A stretch of DNA of 64,000 nt from an uncultured Prevotellaceae bacterium (GTDB taxonomy: Bacteria > Bacteroidota > Bacteroidia > Bacteroidales > Bacteroidaceae): assembly GCA_900314985.1 (NCBI GenBank), contig OMXL01000013.1, positions 1 through 64,000 of the forward strand. The letters run 5' to 3'. The position numbers and the translations under genes were made by a program. This document shows, one piece after another, positions 16,772 to 25,344 of this stretch. The notes below the pieces were generated by a model, which searched no databases, was not told the DNA's origin, and saw nothing but the letters and a program-made list of their open reading frames with translations. Numbering within the stretch: position 1 is the stretch's first letter; the number at the start of each line of letters is the position of its first letter.

Positions 16772-18028
16772 ATGAACGAAATTGGAATATCACTCGATAC
16801 TGTTTGGATGCTATTGGCAGCCATGCTGGTTTTCTGGATGCAGCCAGGTTTTGCACTGTGTGAAGCTGGTTTTACACGCAGTAAGAACACCGCAAACATC
16901 CTGATGAAGAACTTCGTCGACTTCATGTTCGGCTCACTGTTGTTCTTCTTCCTCGGTTTCGGCTTCATGTTTGGTGGCGATGTACTTGGAGGTTTCATCG
17001 GCATGCCCAACTGGGGTGACTTGAGTTTCTATAGCGGCGATCTGCCCGTTGAAGGTTTCTTGATTTTCGAGACCGTGTTCTGTGCTACCAGTGCCACGAT
17101 TGTCAGCGGTGCTATGGCTGAGCGCACAAAGTTCTCTATGTACCTTATTTATAGTGCAGTAATTTCACTGTTCATCTACCCCATCGAGGGTCACTGGACC
17201 TGGGGTGGCGGCTGGCTGTGCAACGATGCTGCCGACAGCTTTATGATGACTACCTTTGGTGATATCTTCCACGATTTTGCCGGTTCTGCCATCGTACATA
17301 GCGTAGGTGGTGTCTTAGCACTGATTGGCGCTATGGCCCTAGGTCCCCGTCTGGGTAAGTATGCAAAGGACGGCAAGAGTCGTGCTATTCCTGGCCATAA
17401 TCTGACAATGGCTGCGCTGGGCGTATTCATTCTGTGGCTTGGATGGTTCGGTTTCAACCCTGGTTCTCAGCTGGCTGCTTCTGGTGAGGTCAACCGCATA
17501 GCTATCTCGCACGTCTTCCTGACTACCAACCTTGCTGCTGCTGCCGGTGGTGTAGCCACCATGTTCCTTACATGGTTCAAGTATGGCAAGCCATCACTCT
17601 CACTGACTCTGAACGGTGTCCTGGCCGGTCTCGTAGGCATCACCGCTGGCTGTGATCTTGTATCACCTGTTGGTGCTGTCGTCATTGGTCTCGTCTGCGG
17701 TCTTGTGCTGGTTTATGCTATTGAGTTTGTTGACCACGTGCTACACATCGACGATCCTGTAGGTGCCAGCTCAGTACACGGAGTCTGCGGTATCCTCGGT
17801 ACCCTGATGACCGGTCTGCTGTCTACCTCGAACGGTGCTTTCTACGGTCACGGCTGGGGATTCTTCGGTGCTGAGTGCTTTGGTATTCTTGTCATCGACC
17901 TTTGGGCTGCAGCCTGCGGTTTCACCCTGTTCTATGGCATCAAGAAACTGCACGGTCTACGTGTCGACAAGCGAATTGAAGAGGAAGGCCTCGACATCTA
18001 CGAACATGGAGAGGCATGCTATAACTAA
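16772..18028 (+). CDS. amt: Ammonium transporter (Amt/MEP/Rh family)
   Basis: Trimeric inner-membrane channel for ammonium. The protein (418 residues from the ATG at 16772, MNEIGISLDTVWML) has the family blocks FWMQPGFALCEAGFTRSKN, the Trp/Phe-rich vestibule GHWTWGGGWL, FAGSAIVHSVGG and FGFNPGSQLA, and GASSVHGVCG with the second pore histidine. A longer frame opening at a TTG at 16742 would start inside the inverted-repeat element and is rejected. The unusually short C-terminal tail ends at YEHGEACYN. In an operon with glnB upstream and an outer membrane protein downstream. Confidence 0.95.
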   Translation: MNEIGISLDTVWMLLAAMLVFWMQPGFALCEAGFTRSKNTANILMKNFVDFMFGSLLFFFLGFGFMFGGDVLGGFIGMPNWGDLSFYSGDLPVEGFLIFETVFCATSATIVSGAMAERTKFSMYLIYSAVISLFIYPIEGHWTWGGGWLCNDAADSFMMTTFGDIFHDFAGSAIVHSVGGVLALIGAMALGPRLGKYAKDGKSRAIPGHNLTMAALGVFILWLGWFGFNPGSQLAASGEVNRIAISHVFLTTNLAAAAGGVATMFLTWFKYGKPSLSLTLNGVLAGLVGITAGCDLVSPVGAVVIGLVCGLVLVYAIEFVDHVLHIDDPVGASSVHGVCGILGTLMTGLLSTSNGAFYGHGWGFFGAECFGILVIDLWAAACGFTLFYGIKKLHGLRVDKRIEEEGLDIYEHGEACYN

Positions 18029-18052
18029 TGTAATGTTTAAAGTTTTAAGCGT

Positions 18053-18757
18053 ATGAAAAAGATTGTGTTATTAGCAATGGGTATGGTCATGAGCATGACC
18101 GCCTTTGCACAGGACGAGATTGAAACAACGATTAGTGGCGATGTCGTAAGTAGTTACATCTGGCGTGGTCAGGATTTGGGAAGCACTTCTATTCAGCCTA
18201 CGTTGGGCGTGGCATACAAAGGACTGTCGCTGACAGCTTGGGGAAGTGCTCCACTCGTCAATACTGCTGACACCAAGGAGTTCGACTTGACATTGGCCTA
18301 CACCATTGGAGGACTGAATATCGGTGTAACAGACTACTGGTTTGACAGAGGAGGTCTGGATCCTGATGGTCGTTATTTCAAGTACGATGCCCACGGCACC
18401 AACCATATCTTCGAGGCTAATATCGACTACGACTTCGGCTTCGCATCGCTGCAGTGGTATACGAATTTCTCAGGCAACGACTATAAGGAGGACGGCAAGC
18501 GAGCCTATAGCAGCTACATGGAAGTAAATGTCCCATTCAAACTTTCTGCTATAGAGTGGACTGCTACGGCTGGTGCCGTCCCCTCTGCCTCTGCAGAGTA
18601 TGGAACAAGCGGATTTGCCGTTACCAACCTCGCCCTGAAGGCAACTAAGGATATTAAGGTGACCGACACATTCTCCGTTCCCATCTTTGCACAGGTGGCC
18701 GCCAACCCCTGTTCGCAAAAAGCCTACCTGGTTCTGGGTTTCACGCTGCAACCATAA
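18053..18757 (+). CDS. Outer-membrane beta-barrel protein linked to amt
   Basis: 234 residues with a clean signal peptide (MKKIVLLAMGMVMSMTAFAQ) followed by alternating strands ending in an aromatic/hydrophobic last strand (KAYLVLGFTLQP), typical of outer-membrane barrels. It resembles the TorF-type / CHP02001 putative porins that sit beside ammonium transporters in Bacteroidetes. It starts 24 bp after amt and is followed by a terminator, so it is the third gene of the glnB operon. A role in letting ammonium or small amines through the outer membrane is plausible but unproven. Confidence 0.7.
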   Translation: MKKIVLLAMGMVMSMTAFAQDEIETTISGDVVSSYIWRGQDLGSTSIQPTLGVAYKGLSLTAWGSAPLVNTADTKEFDLTLAYTIGGLNIGVTDYWFDRGGLDPDGRYFKYDAHGTNHIFEANIDYDFGFASLQWYTNFSGNDYKEDGKRAYSSYMEVNVPFKLSAIEWTATAGAVPSASAEYGTSGFAVTNLALKATKDIKVTDTFSVPIFAQVAANPCSQKAYLVLGFTLQP

Positions 18758-18779
18758 TCTTCACCAGGTAGCACCTGTT

Positions 18780-18819
18780 CCCTCTTCTTTTGTTCCGACA
18801 AAGAAGAGGGGATTTTTTG
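18780..18819 (+). terminator. Terminator after the amt operon
   Basis: Perfect 11-bp stem CCCTCTTCTTT (18780-18790) / AAAGAAGAGGG (18800-18810), then T6. Confidence 0.92.
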
Positions 18820-18820
18820 T

Positions 18821-18985
18821 TACATTTTGACTATTTGTAACAAAACAATAGCATTTTACAGCAGAATCACAACAAAACGAAACATTTTTAAGTACACAAC
18901 ATTACAAATAGTAAGTTCGTCGCAAATTTAACAATCAAAAAGTAAGTTAAAATAACGTTATTTGCACAAAACGTAGTAATTTTGC
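18821..18985 (+). promoter_or_regulatory. Promoter and putative operator upstream of pyrG
   Basis: TTTGTAACAAAAC (18834-18846) resembles the dapF and glnB palindromes. ACAAAACAA starts at 18840 and ACAAAACGA at 18872, again exactly 32 bp apart. A TAATTTTGC -7 element lies at 18977-18985, 24 bp before the ATG. Confidence 0.5.
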
Positions 18986-19008
18986 AGTCCATAAAATAGA
19001 TTCGTTTT

Positions 19009-20607
19009 ATGGATACAAAGTACATCTTCGTCACAGGCGGCGTCGTTTCCTCATTGGGAAAAGGCATTATTTCCGCCTCCATCGGTAAATTGCTGCAAGC
19101 ACGCGGCTACAAGGTTACCATCCAGAAATTTGACCCCTACATCAACATCGACCCAGGTACACTGAACCCCTATGAGCACGGTGAGTGCTACGTAACAGAA
19201 GACGGTTTCGAGACCGATTTGGATCTGGGACACTACGAGCGATTCACAGGCATACGCACCACACGAAACAACTCTATAACAACAGGCCGTATCTACAAGA
19301 CGGTCATCGACCGCGAGCGCCACGGCGACTACTTAGGCAAGACCATTCAGGTTGTGCCACACATCACCGACGAGATTAAGCGTCGCATGCTGCGCAAGGA
19401 CGAGACAGATGAGCAACTCGACTTCGTAATTACCGAAGTCGGCGGTACCATTGGCGACATCGAGAGTGCACCATTCATGGAGGCTATCCGACAGTTGCGC
19501 TGGCAACTGGGTCGCAACGCAGTCTGCGTACACCTGACTTACGTACCTTATCTGAAGGCTGCTGACGAGCTGAAGACGAAACCTACGCAGCATAGCGTGA
19601 AGGAACTGCAGGGCATGGGTATCCAGCCAGACATCCTCGTCCTCCGTACCGAACGCCACCTTGATGACAGCATGCGCATGAAGGTGGCATCATTTTGTAA
19701 TGTGGACCTGGAGTGTGTGGTTCAGAGCGAGGATATGCCGAGCATCTACGAGGTACCAGTGAGCATGCAGCACCAAGGTCTTGACGCTGCCATCCTGCGT
19801 AAGATTGGTATTCCCGTAGGCGAGACACCCGCCATGAAGCCATGGCACGACTTCCTCGACAAGCAGCGTAATGCCAAACAAGAAGTACATATCGGTCTGG
19901 TAGGTAAATACGACCTGCAGGATGCCTACAAGAGTATCCGTGAGAGTTTGAATCTGGCAGGTATCTATAACGATGTAAAGGCGAAGCTGCACTTCGTCAA
20001 TAGCGAGGAGATCACCAAGCAGAATATTGCCGAGAAGCTGGAAGGTCTGCAAGGCGTGGTAATCTGTCCAGGATTTGGTCAGCGTGGTATTGAGGGTAAA
20101 ATCATTGCCGCAGAATATACCCGCACCCACGACATCCCAACCTTTGGTATTTGCTTAGGCATGCAGATGATGGTTATCGAGTTTGCCCGCAACGTGCTGG
20201 GCTATCAGGATGCCAACAGTCGCGAGATGGATGAGCAAACGCCTCACAACGTGATAGACATCATGGAGGAGCAGAAGAGCATTACCCAGATGGGTGGCAC
20301 CATGCGACTGGGCGCCTACGAGTGCGAGCTGGTCAAGGGTAGTCGCGTCTATGAGGCTTATGGCGAGGAAGAACTTATCAGCGAGCGTCACCGCCACCGC
20401 TACGAGTTCAACAATGCCTATAAGGACGAATATGAAGAACAGGGTATGAAGTGTGTAGGCATTAATCCTGCAGCCGACCTCGTAGAGATAGTGGAGATTC
20501 CTGAGAAACACTGGTATATCGGTACACAGTTCCACCCAGAGTATTCATCAACGGTGCTCCATCCACACCCACTTTTCATGAGCTTTGTAAAGGCCTGCGG
20601 CCATTAA
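19009..20607 (+). CDS. pyrG: CTP synthase
   Basis: Glutamine-dependent amination of UTP to CTP. 532 residues in two domains: the ammonia-ligase/synthase domain begins FVTGGVVSSLGKGIISAS and carries VTIQKFDPYINIDPGTLNPY; the class I glutamine amidotransferase domain (from about 290) has the nucleophile in FGICLGMQMM and the His/Glu pair at QFHPEYSS. The last residues (KACGH) are encoded by a GGCCTGCGGCC inverted repeat that leads into a heptamer tract, so the extreme C-terminus may derive from a repeat. First gene of a run of glutamine-using enzymes. Confidence 0.97.
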   Translation: MDTKYIFVTGGVVSSLGKGIISASIGKLLQARGYKVTIQKFDPYINIDPGTLNPYEHGECYVTEDGFETDLDLGHYERFTGIRTTRNNSITTGRIYKTVIDRERHGDYLGKTIQVVPHITDEIKRRMLRKDETDEQLDFVITEVGGTIGDIESAPFMEAIRQLRWQLGRNAVCVHLTYVPYLKAADELKTKPTQHSVKELQGMGIQPDILVLRTERHLDDSMRMKVASFCNVDLECVVQSEDMPSIYEVPVSMQHQGLDAAILRKIGIPVGETPAMKPWHDFLDKQRNAKQEVHIGLVGKYDLQDAYKSIRESLNLAGIYNDVKAKLHFVNSEEITKQNIAEKLEGLQGVVICPGFGQRGIEGKIIAAEYTRTHDIPTFGICLGMQMMVIEFARNVLGYQDANSREMDEQTPHNVIDIMEEQKSITQMGGTMRLGAYECELVKGSRVYEAYGEEELISERHRHRYEFNNAYKDEYEEQGMKCVGINPAADLVEIVEIPEKHWYIGTQFHPEYSSTVLHPHPLFMSFVKACGH

Positions 20608-20647
20608 TTGGGAATTGAGAATTGAGAATTGAAAATTGAGAATTGAT
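20592..20647 (+). repeat. GC-rich cap plus (GAGAATT)n tract at the pyrG-purF junction
   Basis: GGCCTGCGGCC (20592-20602), then heptamers GGGAATT, GAGAATT, GAGAATT, GAAAATT, GAGAATT up to 20644. The purF ATG at 20646 falls in the next unit. The reverse complement is the AATTCTC family, and GGCCGCAGGCC also caps the tract at 40065-40092. Confidence 0.85.
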
Positions 20648-22376
20648 GGAACAACTGAAGCATGAATGTGGCGTGGCGATGATTCGCCTATTGAAACCGC
20701 TCGACTACTACGAGAAGAAATACGGCTCGCGGCACTGGGCACTAAACAAACTCTATCTGATGATGGAGAAGCAGCACAACCGTGGACAGGAAGGCGCAGG
20801 TATTGCTTGTGTCGACCTCGATGCTCCCGTAGGCACAGAGTATATGTTCCGTGAGAAAGCCGAGGGCAAGGATGCTATTACGGAAATCTTTGGCAGAGGA
20901 CTTCCTTCTGCCCAACTCTATATGGGTCACCTGCGCTATTCGACAACAGGAAAGAGTGGTTTACAATATGTACACCCTTTCCTTCGTCGTAACAATTGGC
21001 GCGCCAAGAACCTCTGTCTGTGTGGTAATTTCAATATGACCAACATCGACGAGGTTTTTCGTTTCTTAACGGCACAAGGTCAGTCGCCCCGCATCTATGG
21101 TGACTCTTATATCACACTGGAGCTGATGGGCCACCGCTTGGACCGTGAGGTAGAGCGACTGTTTGTGGAGGCTAAGGGACAAGGACTGGAGGGTACTGAC
21201 ATCACAGACTATATTGACAATCATGTAGAGATGGCCAACGTGCTACGCACCACTATGGAACACTATGATGGCGGCTACGTGATGTGTGGACTGACGGGTA
21301 GTGGCGAGATGTTCTCCGTGCGCGACCCGTGGGGCATTCGTCCTGCGTTCTACTACCGCGACGACGAGATAGTAGCTTTGGCCAGTGAGCGCCCTGTACT
21401 GCAGACCACCTTCGACCTGGATGTCGATGACATCTGTGAGCTAAAGCCTGGTCAGTCGCTGATAGTACGCAAAAACGGTGAGAGTCGTCTGGAGCAGATT
21501 ATGCCTGCCCAGAAGCTAAGCGCCTGCTCTTTTGAGCGAATCTACTTCAGTCGTGGCTCTGACAGCGACATCTATCAGGAGCGCAAACACCTGGGCGAGC
21601 AACTCACGCCAGCCATTCTGAAGGCTATCGACAATGATGTAGACAATACCGTATTCTCCTACATCCCCAACACAGCTGAGGTGGCCTACTATGGCATGAC
21701 AGACGGTTTCCGCCAGAAGGGCTACAACGTACGCACCGAGAAAGTGGTGTGGAAGGACATCAAGATGCGCACCTTCATTGCTGACAACAGTGAGCGCAAC
21801 GACTTGGCAGCTCACGTCTATGACATCAGCTACGGCTCGCTGCGCGCCAACGAGGACAACCTCGTCATCATTGACGACTCTATCGTTCGTGGTACCACGT
21901 TGCGTGAGAGCATCTTTAAGATTCTCGACCGTCTGCACCCTAAGAAGATAGTGATGGTGTCGAGTTCGCCGCAGATTCGCTATCCAGATTACTACGGTAT
22001 CGACATGGCTCGACTGGAAGAGTTCTGCGCCTTCCGTGCCACGATGGCACTCATCGAAGAACGCGGTATGTGGCAGCTCATCAACGACACCTATCTGGCT
22101 TGCAAGCACGATCCCTATTCTAAGAATCATGTGCGTGCCCTCTATGCCCCCTTCACGGTTGACGAGATCAACAACAAGATAGTGGAGATGCTGCGACCTG
22201 CCGATATGAAGGCGCCTATCGAACTCGTATTCCAGAGCATCGAGGGGCTGCACAATGCCTGCCCCAACCACCCTGGTGATTGGTACTTTACGGGCCACTA
22301 TCCCACACCAGGAGGTACACGCCTTTGCAACGAAGCATTCATCAAATACATCGACAACAAACAGAAGAATAAATAA
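20646..22376 (+). CDS. purF: Amidophosphoribosyltransferase-type glutamine amidotransferase
   Basis: Class II glutamine amidotransferase with a phosphoribosyltransferase domain: first committed step of purine synthesis, PRPP plus glutamine to phosphoribosylamine. The Ntn cysteine follows a short propeptide (MEQLKHECGVAM), and EKQHNRGQEGAG and SGEMFSVRDPWGIRP are glutaminase-domain blocks. The PRTase loop is VIIDDSIVRGTTLRES, near residue 408. 576 residues, longer than the ~505 of E. coli; this long form is a Bacteroidetes variant whose exact role relative to canonical PurF I cannot settle. The ATG at 20646 lies on the edge of a heptamer tract. carA follows after 2 bp. Confidence 0.85.
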   Translation: MEQLKHECGVAMIRLLKPLDYYEKKYGSRHWALNKLYLMMEKQHNRGQEGAGIACVDLDAPVGTEYMFREKAEGKDAITEIFGRGLPSAQLYMGHLRYSTTGKSGLQYVHPFLRRNNWRAKNLCLCGNFNMTNIDEVFRFLTAQGQSPRIYGDSYITLELMGHRLDREVERLFVEAKGQGLEGTDITDYIDNHVEMANVLRTTMEHYDGGYVMCGLTGSGEMFSVRDPWGIRPAFYYRDDEIVALASERPVLQTTFDLDVDDICELKPGQSLIVRKNGESRLEQIMPAQKLSACSFERIYFSRGSDSDIYQERKHLGEQLTPAILKAIDNDVDNTVFSYIPNTAEVAYYGMTDGFRQKGYNVRTEKVVWKDIKMRTFIADNSERNDLAAHVYDISYGSLRANEDNLVIIDDSIVRGTTLRESIFKILDRLHPKKIVMVSSSPQIRYPDYYGIDMARLEEFCAFRATMALIEERGMWQLINDTYLACKHDPYSKNHVRALYAPFTVDEINNKIVEMLRPADMKAPIELVFQSIEGLHNACPNHPGDWYFTGHYPTPGGTRLCNEAFIKYIDNKQKNK

Positions 22377-22378
22377 TA

Positions 22379-23521
22379 ATGAGAGAAGCAAGATTGATAC
22401 TCAGCGATGGCACCGTATTCTACGGACGCTCGTTCGGTTATGAGACCGAGACGGTTGGCGAGGTGGTATTTAATACTGCCATGACGGGCTATCCTGAGAG
22501 TTTGACAGACCCCAGCTATGCAGGACAGATACTGGTAACGACATTTCCACTGATTGGCAACTACGGTGTACCTGATACAGGTATGGGTAGCGATGGGCTG
22601 CCCCTGTTCATGGAGAGCGACCGCATCCATCCCAAGGCACTGGTAGTAGCCGACTATAGCGAACAGTATAGCCACTGGAATGCCAAAGAGTCGTTGGCAT
22701 CGTGGTTGAAACGCGAAAAGATTCCTGCCATTACAGGCATTGATACACGACGACTGACCAAAGTGCTCCGCGAACACGGTGTCATGATGGGACAAGTCGT
22801 TATAGAAGGAGCTGCGATGGAATCGCAGCAAACAGAACAGGACTATGGCTCTGTGAACTGGGTAGAAAAGGTAAGCTGTAAAGATATTATCCGCTATAAT
22901 GAAGGTGGAAATAAAAAGGTTGTTTTGGTGGACTGTGGCGTGAAAGCAAACATTATCCGCTGCTTGATTAGACGTGGCGTCGAGGTGGTTCGTGTGCCTT
23001 GGGACTACGACTTCAACGAGTTGCAATTCGACGGACTCTTCCTTGCCAATGGTCCTGGTGACCCAGAGCAGTGTGGCAAGACGGTGGAACATATCCGTAC
23101 GTTCCTCAACAATAAGGAGGTACGTCCCTGCATGGGCATCTGTCTGGGCAACCAACTGCTGGCACGTGCTGCTGGAGCCAACACCTACAAACTGAAATAC
23201 GGTCATCGCTCGCATAACCAACCCGTTATGATGGTCAACGGTTCAGGGTTCAAGATTCATGAACCATTAACCATGAACCATGAACCATTAACCATGGACC
23301 ATAGATGCTTCATTACCTCACAGAACCACGGCTATGCCGTAGACGACAAGACACTGCCAGCCGATTGGGAACCCCTCTTCGTGAATATGAACGATGGCTC
23401 TAATGAAGGCATTCGCCACAAGACGAATCCGTGGATGTCGGCACAGTTCCACCCTGAGGCTTGTAGCGGTCCGACGGACACAGAGTTTATGTTTGACGAA
23501 TTTGTAAAAATGTTAGGATGA
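22379..23521 (+). CDS. carA: Carbamoyl-phosphate synthase small subunit
   Basis: Glutaminase subunit that feeds ammonia to CarB for arginine and pyrimidine synthesis. 380 residues: the N-terminal CPSase domain has [21 protein letters not shown] and the C-terminal class I amidotransferase carries [13 protein letters not shown] (nucleophile cysteine) and AQFHPEA. A six-unit GAACCAT/TAACCAT heptamer tract (23261-23302, 42 nt, 14 codons) is translated in frame as an insertion after the GHRSHNQPV block, before the SQNHGYAV strand, where shorter family members have only a few residues. Overlaps carB by 4 nt (ATGA). Confidence 0.95.
   Translation: MREARLILSDGTVFYGRSFGYETETVGEVVFNTAMTGYPESLTDPSYAGQILVTTFPLIGNYGVPDTGMGSDGLPLFMESDRIHPKALVVADYSEQYSHWNAKESLASWLKREKIPAITGIDTRRLTKVLREHGVMMGQVVIEGAAMESQQTEQDYGSVNWVEKVSCKDIIRYNEGGNKKVVLVDCGVKANIIRCLIRRGVEVVRVPWDYDFNELQFDGLFLANGPGDPEQCGKTVEHIRTFLNNKEVRPCMGICLGNQLLARAAGANTYKLKYGHRSHNQPVMMVNGSGFKIHEPLTMNHEPLTMDHRCFITSQNHGYAVDDKTLPADWEPLFVNMNDGSNEGIRHKTNPWMSAQFHPEACSGPTDTEFMFDEFVKMLG
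23261..23302 (+). repeat. Six-unit GAACCAT/TAACCAT tract inside carA
   Basis: GAACCAT, TAACCAT, GAACCAT, GAACCAT, TAACCAT, GGACCAT: exactly 42 nt, so the reading frame is kept. Translates as repeated EPLTMNH-like residues. Confidence 0.9.
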
Positions 23522-25215
23522 TGGAGAAAGAAATAAAGAAGGTATTATTGTTGGGTAGTGGAGCCCTCAAGATTGGTCAGGCCGGTGAGTTTGACTATAG
23601 CGGTGCACAGGCACTGAAAGCGCTGAAGGAAGAAGGCGTAGAGAGTGTGCTCATCAACCCCAACATCGCAACGGTACAGACGTCAGAGGGCGTAGCCGAC
23701 AAGGTTTATTTCCAGCCCGTAAGACCCGAGTTTGTAGAGCGTGTCATTGAAAAGGAGCGTCCTGACGGCATCCTGCTCAGCTTTGGTGGACAGACAGCCC
23801 TGAACTGTGGTGTAGAACTCTATCAGAGCGGTGTGCTCGAGAAATATGGTGTAAAGGTGTTGGGAACACCCGTACAGGCCATCATTGATACAGAAGACCG
23901 CGACCTCTTTGTGAAGAAGCTCGACGAGATTGGTGTGAAGACCATCAAGAGTGAGGCTTGCTCTACCGTTGAAGAGGTACAGAAGGCTGCCGCATCGCTC
24001 GGCTTCCCCGTTATCCTGCGTGCCGCCTATGCCCTTGGTGGTCTGGGTTCTGGCTTCTGTGACAATGAGGAACAGCTGCTGACACAGGCTGAGGAGGCTT
24101 TCTCGTTCTCACCACAGGTGCTGGTAGAGAAGTCGCTGAAAGGATGGAAGGAGATAGAGTATGAGGTGGTACGCGACCGTTTCGACAACTGTATCACCGT
24201 ATGTAATATGGAGAACTTCGACCCGCTGGGCATCCATACGGGTGAAAGTATCGTTGTAGCCCCCTCGCAGACACTCTCTAATGCTGAATATCATAAGCTG
24301 CGTGCACTGGCCATCAAGATTATCCGCCACATCGGTATTGTGGGTGAGTGTAACGTGCAGTATGCCCTTGACCCCAATTCCGAAGACTATCGTGTCATCG
24401 AGGTGAATGCACGCTTGTCACGCTCTTCGGCACTGGCCAGCAAGGCTACGGGTTATCCCCTCGCCTTTGTCGCTGCCAAGCTGGGACTGGGCTATGGTCT
24501 CTTCGACCTGAAGAACTCTGTGACAAAGACCACCTCTGCTTTCTTTGAGCCCGCCCTCGACTATGTAGTAGTGAAGATTCCACGCTGGGATCTGACCAAA
24601 TTCCATGGTGTGAAGCGTGAGCTCGGCTCAGCCATGAAGAGTGTGGGTGAGGTGATGTCTGTGGGTCGCACCTTTGAGGAAGCGCTGCAGAAAGGCTTGC
24701 GCATGATTGGTCAGGGTATGCATGGCTTCGTAGAAAATCACGAAATCAAGATTCAAGATATAGCAAAATCGCTCCACGAACCTACCGATATGCGTATCTT
24801 CGTGGTGTCAAAGGCACTACAGATAGGCTATACCATCAATCAGATTCACGAGTTGACCAAGATAGACCGCTGGTTCTTGGAGAAACTGAAGCATCTCGTT
24901 GACATCGACCAGCAACTCAGAGAGTATAGTCATCTGTCTGAGGTATCAGAGTATATGGAGCCCAGCGAATTCATGGAATACCTGAGCAGTCCTGAGGTCT
25001 ACCAGTTGCTACATGCTGCCAAGGTCTATGGCTTCTCTGACTTCCAGATAGGTCGTGCCATCGGCTTGGAGAACCGCATGAAGATGGAGCAGGCAGGTCT
25101 CACCATTCGTAAATGGCGCAAGGAACTGGGCATTGTTCCTACCGTCAACCAGATAGACACGCTGGCTGCTGAGTATCCTGCTCAGACCAACTATCTATAC
25201 CTCTCGTATCTCTGA
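23518..25215 (+). pseudogene. carB: Carbamoyl-phosphate synthase large subunit, N-terminal half only
   Basis: CarB normally has about 1070 residues with two ATP-grasp halves. Here the frame stops after 565. Present: [19 protein letters not shown], the first ATP-grasp domain (carboxyphosphate step) with [11 protein letters not shown] and [18 protein letters not shown], and the oligomerisation domain up to NYLYLSYL. The stop falls just where the second (carbamate kinase) half should begin, directly at a C/G-rich inverted repeat (25216-25333), and no second half lies downstream. Possible explanations: deletion at the repeat, an assembly collapse, or a split gene with the other half elsewhere. 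Overlaps carA by 4 nt. Confidence 0.8.
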
Positions 25216-25333
25216 GCCCCCTAAGTTAGGGGGTTAGGGGTCTGAACAGACTCAAGAATAGTGATCATTAACAATAGTATAAACAATTAAAAAGGGTGGT
25301 CGTTCAGACCCCCATCCCCCTAACTTAGGGGGC
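25216..25333 (+). repeat. C/G-rich inverted repeat between truncated carB and asnB
   Basis: GCCCCCTAAGTTAGGGGG at the left and CCCCCTAACTTAGGGGGC at the right are inverted copies; the inner parts GGGGTCTGAAC and GTTCAGACCCC also pair, so the whole 118-bp spacer can fold on itself. It starts on the base after the carB stop. Confidence 0.9.
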
Positions 25334-25344
25334 ATTAAAGAATT

